Below are positions 37,561-48,761 of a stretch of DNA of 64,000 bases, in pieces. Position 1 is the stretch's first letter; every line of letters starts with the position of its first letter. The DNA is from Pyrocephalus nanus. Its lineage: Eukaryota; Chordata; Aves; Passeriformes; Tyrannidae. The notes below the pieces were generated by a model. That model worked only from the letters and a program-made list of their open reading frames with translations. It had not been told where the DNA came from and made no database searches. The DNA is taken from NCBI GenBank assembly GCA_038380795.1, contig CM076264.1, forward strand, positions 8,558,001 through 8,622,000. Direction: 5' to 3'. The translations under genes and the position numbers were made by a program.

Positions 37561-40560
37561 GCTCTAATTTATAGTCTCAAGCAATGGTTGGATCTTTAGA
37601 AGACTGCCAGAATGCCATGTACTCTGGTCACTCCTCCCCTCTCCCCCTGGACACTCTTTTCATTGACATAATTAAAATACTTGTTTACCACTGAAGTCTT
37701 CAATTATGGGGTCAGTATCCCCAGCTGGCCATTTAATCCAGTTTTGGGTTTGTTTTCACCAGTAGTACAGCATAATACATCCACCTTTTATGCAGCTGGA
37801 TCCTGACTATGCTTTTCAGAAAATCAATTAAGTATTGTTTGCTAATTTCATTACAGCTGTGTAACTGATGACTTTGCAGTCTTTTTCTTTATAGTATATT
37901 AAGAATATGCACCAAAATCAAATCTCTGTCTGTGTAAACCTCTGCCCACCCCACACTGTTCTGAAAAGCAGAAGGAACAGTTATATGAAATAATGGTTGT
38001 TGGACATTTGGCTCTAGTCATTTCTGGCTTTGATTATCTACTTTAGAGCTGTATTTTGCCTTTAGATGTACCCCCAATAGAGAAGTATGGAGTGGTTTTC
38101 TCAAGGCAGCTCATCCAAATTAGGTTTTCTTGCACAGATTTAGAGTTTCAGTGGCAGTGCCAGGCAGACATCGAAGGTTAAGAGAATCATTAGGTCAGTA
38201 ACTCAGATCACATTAGAGTGACCCGGTTGTCCTAATTTAAAGGTTATTTTAATTTTATGTAAATCTTTAACTGCCAGTCACAAAAAAATCTGCATAATAT
38301 AGCTTACATTTTAGTTTTACTTGTCATCCAATTTTCTATATGAACATGAGTTAACTCATTTTTTTGTGTCTTCTGGTACACCAGTGGTACTTCTGGTATT
38401 TCAACTAAAACTTGAAGGACTTAATTAAAACCAAAGAAGCTTTTCTCTCCCTCTTTATGAAACGCAAACTTGTAGCTTTCAATTCTTGCTTCTTTTTCTT
38501 TAACCAAACAATTTTCCAGATAATGTGCAGCTAGAAGACAAAAAAGCTGACCATTTTATATCTGTGAAAAGAATAATCTGAACCCAGGAAAATATTCAAA
38601 TGCCTAGACTAGACTCTGACCCCAATACTCATATTACTGAAGGGTTACTCACCTTATTAAAACTAATCCCATGTTCATGTCACTACCTGCCCCAGAAGGC
38701 ATTTCTTTATTTTAATATTTATTATATTTCATATTCTGTGCTTTTAATTAAATTTTATCTTTAATAAATCCCCTTTTGCTTTGTTTCACTCCCTTCTGTG
38801 ATTCACTAGAGAAGCTGCATGATAGGAACTCTAATTTCCTGATTGGTTAAACCTACTCCCAGAACCAATATCTAAAACTGAATGACCATGTTTTATATGC
38901 CATCAGAAAGTCAAAGACAAAAGAATCAGCATAAAAAATGCTCTCTCCTCAACACCATCAGATGATACCCTTTGCTCTCTGTTTGTACTTACAGCTTGAT
39001 GTTGGCACTGGCCCTGGCTGACAGAAATATTAGAGAACAACCTTTGAAAATCACCTGCTGGTCCTTTCCCTTTTTGGTAAAATAAAGACTTTTCATGGAA
39101 GACATGCAGGCATGCAAAAAAATCATATCTTTTTTGGTTTAAAACAGAAGATGTGAATTTAAGGAGGCATGAATTTTCACAGATAAAACCATGCCATGTG
39201 GTAATGTCCAAAATTATGACATACAGCCTCAGCTATGTAAGAACTAGGCATCCACACTTACCAGATCTTCTAGGCCCTCTGATCAATGCATAGAGGGCAA
39301 TAAAGGATAATTAATTAAGACTAGAGGTCTCTGTAAGATAATGGGGAGAATCACCCTTGGTAAAACTCTTTCTACTGTCAGTAATGAGAAATATCCAAAA
39401 TATTTTATGGAATGCTAAAAATCTATACATTTCTGAAGAAAGGCATGACAGGTAATAGATTATTGATGACTTTCTGTCATTAAAACAATAAAATCAAGTA
39501 ATACTACATCTTTTCAAAGACCTGAGCTCAAGAAACTCCTCTCAGGGTGAGAAGATGTACCTCAGATACTCAGACCAATAAATTTACCTTTCTATCTATA
39601 CAGTAGAATTGTTTCAGTTAGTTTTGAAGTATTTGATGTTTAGTTGTTCCTGGATTTTAAATGTCCTGAAGCCCATAGCAATTTAACATAGACTGTGATT
39701 ATCTCATTTATTTTCATATCACACTCTAAATTTGTTAAAACTTCCTCTCCTTTCACACCTTTTTTCTGACTAGGAACATGGTGATAATGAACTCCTCACA
39801 ACAGCAGCATCACGTTAATCTTTTATCTGTTGCTGTTGATTCTGGACTTTACCATTTTATAGTTCTTTTTAGTTTAACTCTCACAATGACTTTGTTCATT
39901 GTTCTCATTTTATGTTCAGCAAGGCTCGTCAGGAGATGAAAAAAATCTTGAAGCATGAGAAACATCACAGACTGTCAATTAATATTTCATTAATAAAGAA
40001 AACAACAACAAAATGAACAAATAAACAAGGAAAATAGGCTAAGTGGAGAGGTGTTAATTGAGGAAGATCTGAAAGGCTTGAAAGATCTAAACATAAAGAA
40101 TTAAGAAAAGAGTGAGTTTTTTGTGTGAATTCATCTGCTTGGAAGTTTGAGGAATTGGTTCTGCATGGCTGTGTTGTTGGGAAACAACATGAAGAATAGG
40201 GTAAGCAAAAGCAGCAGAACTGGGGAAGAGTAGATAGAAACAGTCTGGATTCTGAGTTAGCAGTGATGGAACAGGCACTCGGTCAGAACATTTTTATTTT
40301 CAGATATTATTGGGAACAAATATTCCAGTGATATCTTCCAGCTAAACACCAAGCCAGTGACCTGAAATAAAGAAAAAAATACTCAGCATTCAAGACTTCT
40401 GCTTTCCTTGAAGGGCTTGCTGTGAGTGAGATGCAGCACGTCTTGGCTCCTTGGAACCCCTGGTCTCCCATAGTGGTCATTCTAAAAATTTTACATTGTT
40501 CTCTTGACTGAGCTATGCTACATGCCAAAATGGATGAACAAAATTAGAAGATTATTGAGC

Positions 40561-40688
40561 TGTTTTTTTTTTGTTTGTTTGTTTGTTGGTTTGGTTTGGT
40601 TTTGTTTGTTTGGGGTTTTGTTTGTTTGTTTGTTTGGGAGATTTGGTTGGTTGGTTGGTTGGTTGGGTTGGTTTTTTTTTTTTTTTTG
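40561..40688. repeat. TTTG/GGTT low-complexity tract with G-quadruplex potential
   Basis: A run of T leads into GTTT units, then GGTTT units, a second GTTT block, and a GGTT block at 40645-40671, ending in about 16 T. The GGTT block offers seven consecutive GG steps separated mostly by TT, the pattern of two-tier G-quadruplexes. Open frames across it are rich in F, V, W and L only because of the repeat. It is a simple repeat on the plus strand and not a gene. Confidence 0.9.
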
Positions 40689-43116
40689 TAATGACGAAGA
40701 CAGTTGGGAAAAAAGAAAGCGCAGGAAGGGGGAGACAGAATCCTTTACATGCAAGTCATATGTCAATCACATCTACATAAAGTTCAGTTACAATAAGCAG
40801 TGATAAATATGAATTCCTGTGTAGTAGCTTTCAAGAAACAAGCTGATATTTCCATTGGAGATTACAGGTGAGAAAAAGGTTGAACTAGACCTCTGACCAC
40901 TGCTTTCTTTGCCTTCGTTGAGTATTCCAATTAATTAAAATACTTAATTTTACTAAGGAATGTGTTTCACACTGTTGTATAGGTCTAGCTATGATTAAAT
41001 ATTAAAACATAAAACATAATATGAAGGTAATTCTGATGGATTATGATTAGGGTTTATGATTTTAGTTTCAGTCTTCTGTATGATTCCCATTTTGAGCATA
41101 AGCATCTAGTCTTGTATGTTATTTTTCCTCTTATTTTCACTAAGACATAAAAAGCGTAAAGATCTTGGGATATTAGTATTTTTAAGGTTTTTTTAGAAGA
41201 TTTTTGTAAGATACAAAAAACTAGCTGAGATTGCCACAGAAAGGAAAAAAAAAGACATGATTATAATTAGAGCTGGCCTCTTGGGCTGGGTATGGATATT
41301 TCAGCTGAAAGAAGAAAATCTTGCGGTGCCAGTGTCATATTTTCTCTCTTTGCATATTTTAATTTCTAGCATTGTCAAGTTAAACCAAAACTAAATTGTC
41401 TGAACTAAAAAAATAAAAACAAAACAACAGCAAAACTAGATCTTCATTAACCACAGTGAATGAGGTGTACAGTATATTTTCCCCAAGACTGATTTTTTCT
41501 GTGAACCATGCATGCAAGCTATCAAAAGCTGTAAATTAGTGGTCACCTCAGGCATTAGAAATAAGAGTTCCTTTACAGGAGCTCCCATTGAGTCGGTCTT
41601 TTTCATCTTTGCTAATTAACACTTTTTTACCATTGCCTTGTAATAAATAATTGAAACTATCATGTAGGACATGATTCAGAAAAGAGAGAGCAAAGACTTT
41701 AAGCTAGATCTTTTTCAAAGAAATCTTTCTCTGATTGGCTTCTTCAGTAAAACCTGGAATAACTAGAAAATAAACTGTTTTCTGGCTTTAAAAAGCCTTT
41801 GAAACTCTGTACTACCTGAACAACTTTATGTGCATAAGAAACATCTTACTTGGTGCTGAAACCCAGACATTTAATTCCCTGAAAAATCCAGATGAGCCAC
41901 AAAATACTTCTATAAAATACAGGATCATATCAGTGTACCCTGTAGTATGTTAGAATGCTGAATTATCATCAGATCTTCTGACCTGAGGAAGCAAATTTGA
42001 ATATGAAGAGGAGGGGGATAACCTTAAAGCTTTTGCACTGTATGGTTTTGATCCTGAGTGAACAAACAGAACCCCAGCCAACCACACAAGAAGTCTTTGC
42101 CCACCTTCCTCAGTAGCTTTTAAAGCATTCCAAATTCATACTAATGCTAAGCTGGATTAGCCCTTGAGTAGCACCAAAGGCAGTAGTTATTTGCATATTT
42201 GGATCTACCCGAGGTAGTGGGATCCCAAAAGAACACTTTCACAGGACTGCCTCTCACCTGCACTTGGGTGTGTTTCAGGCAACTGTGTAATAATTAGACA
42301 CACACCTGCATAGCCCTCATTTGCAAGGAAAAATTTCTGCCATCCTGTGATTGTCAATATGAAGACTGCTTTGATTAAGCTGTGTTAAGCAAACATTAAG
42401 TGTGCCTTTTTCAGGATTGGTTCACAGAGCTCCACTGCAAGGAAATGCTCTATGAATAAATATAATTACGGGAAAGGAAAACCTAAAGGTAATTTGATAA
42501 CCCTCTGCAGAACTTAGCACGGTGTCTAAAAATGAAATGTTGACATTTCTATGGTTACTTTACATATAAAAGAGGTACCTTTCATAAAAAGCAAAGCACG
42601 CACTTAACATTCCTCAAAGGTGGATCTAGTATTCTTCATTAGCTAAGTTTCAATTGCCTTTGTCAAGCTTGTCTTCCCTACAAAGGTCTCTGTCAACTGT
42701 GAAATCCACTTAAGGTAATTAGTATTCTGTTAGATTGAACAGTCTGTGAATTAGAACTGTAACAAAAGAGAACATCTACTTGTTTCTTCATTATCAAACA
42801 AGTGGAGCTTCCAGCTCCTGTGGAGGCTGAACCTGACTCTTTTTCATGTCATACAGGCCACACTTAGCACAAGGATTAATAGCTGTGCTCAAAAATTTGA
42901 TCTTCCATTTTACCAGAAATTATGATATTTCAAGATGTTTCTATTCTGATTCATAATAAATCTCATCCTCTCTACAATCAGGAAACAGTTTCCTTTAAAT
43001 CAGTGTAGCATCTTATTTGAATTTTTTTTACCAGTGTTCAGTTTTTGTTTAAGAACTTCAACATTTTCTTAAAGTTATATTTCTAATACTTAGTAATTTT
43101 TTTTTTTTTTTTTTAG

Positions 43117-43360
43117 TATTTGATTATGTCACAGAAGAAGGGGCCGTATATGAATGGAGAACTGTTACAGACTTCTGAAACTCTGCCATGAGGTAACATC
43201 TCAAGTGTTCTAACACATCCTCTTTTTTTCCAAAATCTGTCACTGATTGTTTGACTCTTGTTGACAGGAATATTTTATATTTTCTAATCCAAAGACAGGG
43301 GGTTTTGGCAAAACAAAAAAAAAGGCATGCCGGAATAAATCAAAAAGCTTTTTTAGCATC
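43117..43360 (+). other. Candidate 3'-terminal exon
   Basis: About 18 T end in TTTTAG at 43116, a strong acceptor. Using the first two exon bases to complete a split codon, the frame reads FDYVTEEGAVYEWRTVTDF and then TGA at 43176-43178. The composition (acidic and aromatic residues, no low complexity) is more protein-like than anything else in the window. An AATAAA lies at 43334-43339, followed within about 15 bases by a T-rich element, as expected of a poly(A) site. A second AATAAA is at about 43700. A GTAACA at 43193 could instead act as a weak donor. I recognise no protein family. Nineteen open codons can occur by chance and the T run may be a retroposon tail, so this stays a candidate. 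Confidence 0.3.
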
Positions 43361-44736
43361 AAGCCTGCACAGACTTAGAAACAAAAAGTGCCAAGTAACT
43401 ATAAGCAGTAATTATAAGCAGATATAAAATCTGGACAAAGATATAAACTGGGAAGAGACTGGGTTGTTCATTGTAAGGTCAAAGAAGAAATAAGAAGGAA
43501 GTTAGTGGATCAGTTGGCTGAAAATCTCACTGTCTGCATTCTAGTGCCAGAAATAGGGTGAGTAAATAAGAGAAACAAGGGAATCTCAATAGTTTTTGAA
43601 AACATATAATTTAAATGTATGACTTTGCCAGCATAACAGAATTTGATAGTGCAAGCCTTCTGCCTGAAAGATGCTAATGTTAAAACTCACTATATTATCA
43701 ATAAAAATGTATATAATGTGAAATGTAAATCTGTTGTCCTGTACTAACATTACATATCAGCCCTTTGACCTGCAGACTATAAAATGAGAATATGTGAGCC
43801 CCAAACCTGTTAGTCCCAATGATTTGCTCCTTTTAGTTTCTTAGCAGCCAAAGGGTGTGTTCCACTCAGTTTCTACAAGTTTATGCTTAGAAATGCAGGC
43901 TCCTAACGTTACCCATGCTAACTAAATTCCAACTAGAATGGATGTCTGTACTGTCATCACACCTTCAGTACATTGTGTAGACACAGTTTGAGATTAAAGT
44001 GTTTTCTGTTTGTCTTGTAGTGACACAGTTTGACACTGAAGGATGAAGTCTCTTCATTACAACACAAATAAGAGACATTTTTGATGCAGAAAATCTGTTT
44101 CAGTCAGTAGGAAGGGTTTGTCTACATGAAGGTGCTAGTGATAAACTGGGAAGTGGGTGAATTGAGAAACAGGAGCTGTTGCAGATTCACTTTCTACTTG
44201 GGCAGTCTTAGTAGATGCTTACAGCCTCTCTGTGATTTAGCCAAAATGTTTTTAATAAGCAGTAATAGCCAAACTAAGGCCTAGAGTGCATTAATGACAC
44301 AGGTCACTTCAGAAAACAGTGTTCAAGGAGAAAATTCTTCTCTTACCATGAATCAAACTGAAAAAAAACCCATGAAAACATGACAAAATTCTGTACTTTT
44401 AAGTACTTTTAAGGCTGAGTCTGAAATACTGAATTTTTGAGTTTTCCTTAACATTTCACATATGATTTAATACTCAAAAAAACCCACCCAAAATATAGCA
44501 ATATTAATATAGCAGCCAGTGCTCCTCCAGGCAGAGCTTTCACATTCCCTGTTGTCCTGTGCGTGTCCTTTGTATCACTAAGTCATTCTCTTGCAGGGTA
44601 CTGCTCAGGGAAGGAATTATTTTGGTCCATCTCATTCGTGTGTTCACGCAGTTACCCTGTGGCACATTTACTACTGACAGAATTCTTCAGACAGCTTTCA
44701 TATCTCTGCTGACATATGCATGTAGCCTGCCTTGCT

Positions 44737-44950
44737 ATCTTATTTATGTATATGTTTTAGTTTTAAATATACCTATACTTTTTCCTAAGTGCCTGCTATC
44801 ATTATGAATTGTCCAGGAGGCTTTTTGGAGCTGGGCTAATGCATACAGATGCTGTGGGAGAGAAAGAGAGGGGGAGTCCAGCGTGGCATCTTATTTATGT
44901 ACTTATTTTCTTTTAAACATACCTATATTTTTCCTGAAGTGCCTGGAACA
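44737..44950 (+). repeat. Imperfect direct repeat, about 150-bp period
   Basis: Copy one (about 44737-44800) has 'cttatttatgtatatgtttt', 'aaatatacctatactttttc' and 'ctaagtgcctg'. Copy two (about 44889-44947) has 'cttatttatgtacttatttt', 'aaacatacctatatttttcc' and 'tgaagtgcctgg'. Both cover about 60 bases and then diverge. A weaker third relative occurs at 46100-46160 ('ttttaaacgtacctgctttt'). The pattern suggests a local duplication or pieces of an unrecognised interspersed repeat. Confidence 0.6.
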
Positions 44951-46619
44951 ATATATGCAATAAACAATATTAATCAATAACCATGCTCAAATCATTCAGT
45001 TCCCTCTGTTTAGTGCTGTGAAACAAATGTGAGAAACTAAATAGACCTTGTAGCATGCCCTGTAGTTCAATAAATCCAAGGTCTGTCTGATCACAGAGAC
45101 AAGGTAATTTTCACAATTGACAACTGCAATACTCTCCCTCTTTTCCCTTTAGCTTCAACTGGAGAATTATGAAATATTTTTTTTTGCTTTCAATTTATTT
45201 TAACTGTTATGACACGAAATAAGAGGACAAATAGTTAAAAAGAAGTAAATAGAAAAGACTCAAACTGTTTCAAGACTGATAGAGTACCACTAACAGTTTT
45301 TACTGAGCAAAAGAATTTTGGACAAAAAGAAGAAGAAAGAAGAAATTCTTAGTGGTAATAACAAGAAAATACTGAGATCCAGAAGAAAACTGAGGAAGAA
45401 GAGAGTTATAGAAAAAAGAAGAAAATGTTAAACATAAGCAAGTATAGCTGTGTTTTCAGTTTTTCTATACAATTTGCACGGTTAAATTTTGTATTCAGTA
45501 TTAGTAACTCTTATTCCTGTAAATCCGGGAAATATATGAAAGTAGTTTCTTCTCATCTGGAGCTGTGAAGCAAAACCAAATCTTTTTGTTTTTCAAAACC
45601 ATGAACATGCCAGGAACTAGTTACTATAAAAATAGATTATGCTCAGTGTTTTCACCTTTGTATGTCGTAAACTTTTCAGTTGCTGAAGTTTCAGGCTATT
45701 AAATGGAAAAACACAAATGTCAAGAGTTTTTTTGTGGCAGGAAAATAAGGAAATTTACATAGCCATTGTCTGTTTAGCATGTAAGTGCACTAATAGAATG
45801 GGCTCGTTACAATGGAGAAATTAAAATCTAAATAGTAAAACCTCTAAGTGACAGCTAGAAATGTTTATCAAGTTTAATTTTTATTACTCAATTTCTTTTT
45901 ATAGCAACTCTTTAATATTTGTAAAGAGTTTGAAGTTGACATTACATGGACTTATAGCCCTTGAAATATAGTACCTTGGACAGTGGTCTTTAACTGAATA
46001 ATGTAAAGTGAAGATAACCTCTTTCCCTTCCTCAAAACACTTATCAATATCAGCAGTATGTCTGTGAATTTATGTGAGAAAGGCACGTGTCTTTCTGTTG
46101 TACTTATGAATTTATTTTCATTTTAAACGTACCTGCTTTTCCCTGCATATCAGCTATGGAAATGAATTGTTCTGATGGCTTGTAATAACTTTGTATTTTC
46201 TTCAGTTGCTTGTACTGCACTAATGCTCCGGAGGCTCAGCCATGGATGAGTTCTCTTTGGGCTGTGAAGGGTGTACAAGCCCAGAATAAATTATTAGTGA
46301 TACAAATAATCTGATTTTGTCCACACTTTCTTCTGTCCTTTGATTAGGGTATCTTTAAAAACTGTTTTATCATTAAGTTTGGAGTTAGCATAATCCTTTC
46401 CTTTGCTGTGGCCTGATGATTTATTCAGCTTATGTAGACTCTGCAGTTTCAAAGTACATGTATTATTGTTTAAACTGAAGACACATTTGTTTGCAGAGGT
46501 TTTATTGGTAATTGAGTGATTGTACCAGAGATAATATGTTGCACTGGCAAATCTATCTCCAGTATGTTTGCACACAGCTTGATATTCTTCTACAAGGTTC
46601 GTTATCTTAAAGCACTGCC

Positions 46620-46762
46620 ATCAAGATGCCATCTTGATATCAGGCGAACAAAATGAAAAACTGAGAACCAAAATGCCTGCTTATCCTCAGGGATGCCATG
46701 ACAAATTAGCGAGACGATCTCGTATTATAACAATGCTTTCTGTTGTTATGACAGTTGTCATA
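46620..46762. other. Cluster of four short perfect stem-loops
   Basis: Four palindromes follow closely: ATCAAGAT/ATCTTGAT (46620-46638), CGAGA/TCTCG (46710-46722), ATAACAA/TTGTTAT (46727-46749) and TATGACA/TGTCATA (46747-46762). The last two overlap by three bases, so they are alternatives. Each alone is unremarkable; the density is what stands out. Confidence 0.5.
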
Positions 46763-48611
46763 TTTTAATTCTTTATGAGCTTTCATTTGGGCACTATAAT
46801 CAAAATTCTTTGTGCTAGCTGATTTGCTTTTGAGGTAAACCTCCCCTATTCACCACTTTTTTGGAGTATGTGCCAGCCTGGTCCCCTGTGGATCAGTGCA
46901 TCCTGAGAACCACTCCATTTTCTAAGAGACTCTCTGTGTTCCCAAGGCGCTGGTTTGGCAGCAGCTGACGGTGGAGACACTGCAGCCATCTCCACTTGTC
47001 CCTGCCTGTGGTGGCTGTGCTGCAGAGAATAAAACAACTCTCCACTACTTAAGGATTAGGCAGGAAAGTCATCTGAGAGCAATTTTAGTTCTGCTACAGC
47101 TGTTCTCTGTTTCCAGCATGGCACAAACCATCTATAAAACAACATTTAGGGCATGGGGTAGGGGGGATTGTGACTGTCCTTTTGTATCCTATTCCATGCT
47201 TCTGCTAATATTTGTCACCAACCCGACTAGCTTCAGACTGGAAATCCAAAGATAAAGTGATACAACTATCAGTCCTAATCCCTGAGTCACTTCTGCTCTC
47301 AGCTCTTAAAAGCTCTACAGATAGGTATGCTGGGCATTTGACAAGAGTTTCTTCAGATTTCTGTAGCATTATTTCTTTTAATTTGGAAAAAAACCCACAA
47401 AACAAAACAAACACAAAACCCATCAGTGAAGAGTCCATTGTGTTTATTTTTAAGATGTGAAGTGCCCATTAATAGTGTTCAGGCAGTGTAGATGATCTGG
47501 AGAGATGCACTGTGGATCTCTCTCCTCTAAAATAAAGATAAATAAACAAATAAGGCAGCAACCCCCAATCTCAGTCTGAGATAATGCACTGAGGAACTAA
47601 TCTGCTTTTTCTAGACAGAGGAAGCCTCTGCAGACTGAGAAAAGGTGTCATTAGCTCATTTTCATTCCAGGACCGAAACCAAATAAAGCTGGAGCTGAAA
47701 ACAAACAAAAATGTATTAAGTTGACAAAAAAGTTTCCAGTGGGAAATGAAAGACAACTAGAAACAATGATAATAACATTTTCATGTGCTTTCATTACATG
47801 AACAATTTGGGGATGTGCTGAACAATTCAGAAATATTTCAAATTGCTGGGTATATGCCATAATTGCTGGTTTACAAATGTGTCAGATTCTTTACCATGTA
47901 GGCTGCTTTTATCCCCTGCAAACAATTCTAGATCAGCTGTTTTCTATTTAAACTGTTAGAAGAAAACACTGCAATCCAGAAATAGTATCAATTTTCATGG
48001 CTGCACCTATGAGGATTAGTGAAGCTCAATATCATCCTGGCATTTATCAATATGTAATGCTAATTTCCATAGTGATCTCAATTAGTCTCTGCTCGATACT
48101 AACTCAGTATATGTATATATATATATCTCCTTACAAAACTAGATATGAAACTGAGTAACGTGAGACAATAGTTTAAATGGAGACTTGCAAAGATGGCAGA
48201 ATGAAATAGCAATTACCTTTCTTTTATATTATGTGGTTTAATATTAAGGTAAGCAATTGATTTTGAACATCTAATGGTGTTTGTAAATACTGTAGTAGTA
48301 CGCACTGGATGTTAGGGTTTAGCATATTAAGAAATCTCTTTACCTGCTTATTAATATTAAAGCAGTTTTTATATAATTGTGGCTTTATAACTTCGAGATG
48401 ATTACTTAGACACCATAATCTCTCTTAAATATACAATTTTACGTACTTGAGGGAGAGAGAGACAAAGAGAAGAGGAGGGAAAGAGAGAGAGAGTGGGGTG
48501 TGTTCAGAAGGTATTTGACAATCAGTGTGCATTGAGTAGTTCTCACTAATTGTTCAATAACTTGAACAATTGCTTGGAATGAGTTATGTATTCTCTACTA
48601 TATTTTTCCAG

Positions 48612-48761
48612 ATTCTCATCTATATCAAAACCAAATGCTCTTCCAAGGTGTTGAAAACTCCAGTGAACTATGAAAAACACTGTCATGCCATGCAGGCATT
48701 TGGCAGTGGGTTTGGAATGCATCTACACAAAAGTAATCTCCAGACCCATTTCTACCTAAGA
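48612..48761 (+). other. Exon-like open segment
   Basis: ATATTTTTCCAG (ending 48611) resembles a 3' splice site and AGAGTAAGT resembles a donor with its GT at 48762. Between them lie exactly 150 bases, 50 codons, open in one frame that continues to 48896, where a second donor-like GGTGAGTG coincides with the stop. I recognise no domain. The surrounding 108-codon frame is near the chance level here, so this is only a weak exon candidate. Confidence 0.2.

Larger units (their letters stand above)
37141..43080. other. Non-coding stretch, no gene seen
   Basis: Mostly A+T-rich unique sequence. It includes an 11-pair hairpin at 37531-37560 and the TTTG/GGTT tract at 40561-40688. The region 37640-37870 is rich in homeodomain-like ATTA words and CAGCTG, and might be a conserved non-coding element; sequence alone cannot show that. 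Open frames at 40504-40803 are translations of the simple repeat. Confidence 0.5.

Noticed and set aside
40504..40803. Hydrophobic open frames on plus (FVCLF-type) and Q/N/K-rich frame on minus
   Set aside because: They are translations of the TTTG/GGTT simple repeat, with low-complexity composition only.
46860..47050. A solo retroviral LTR ending near the 'gagaataaaacaactc' motif
   Set aside because: It is GC-richer and has an AATAAA, but I could not identify TG...CA ends, a target-site duplication or a second copy, so there is not enough to call an endogenous retrovirus.
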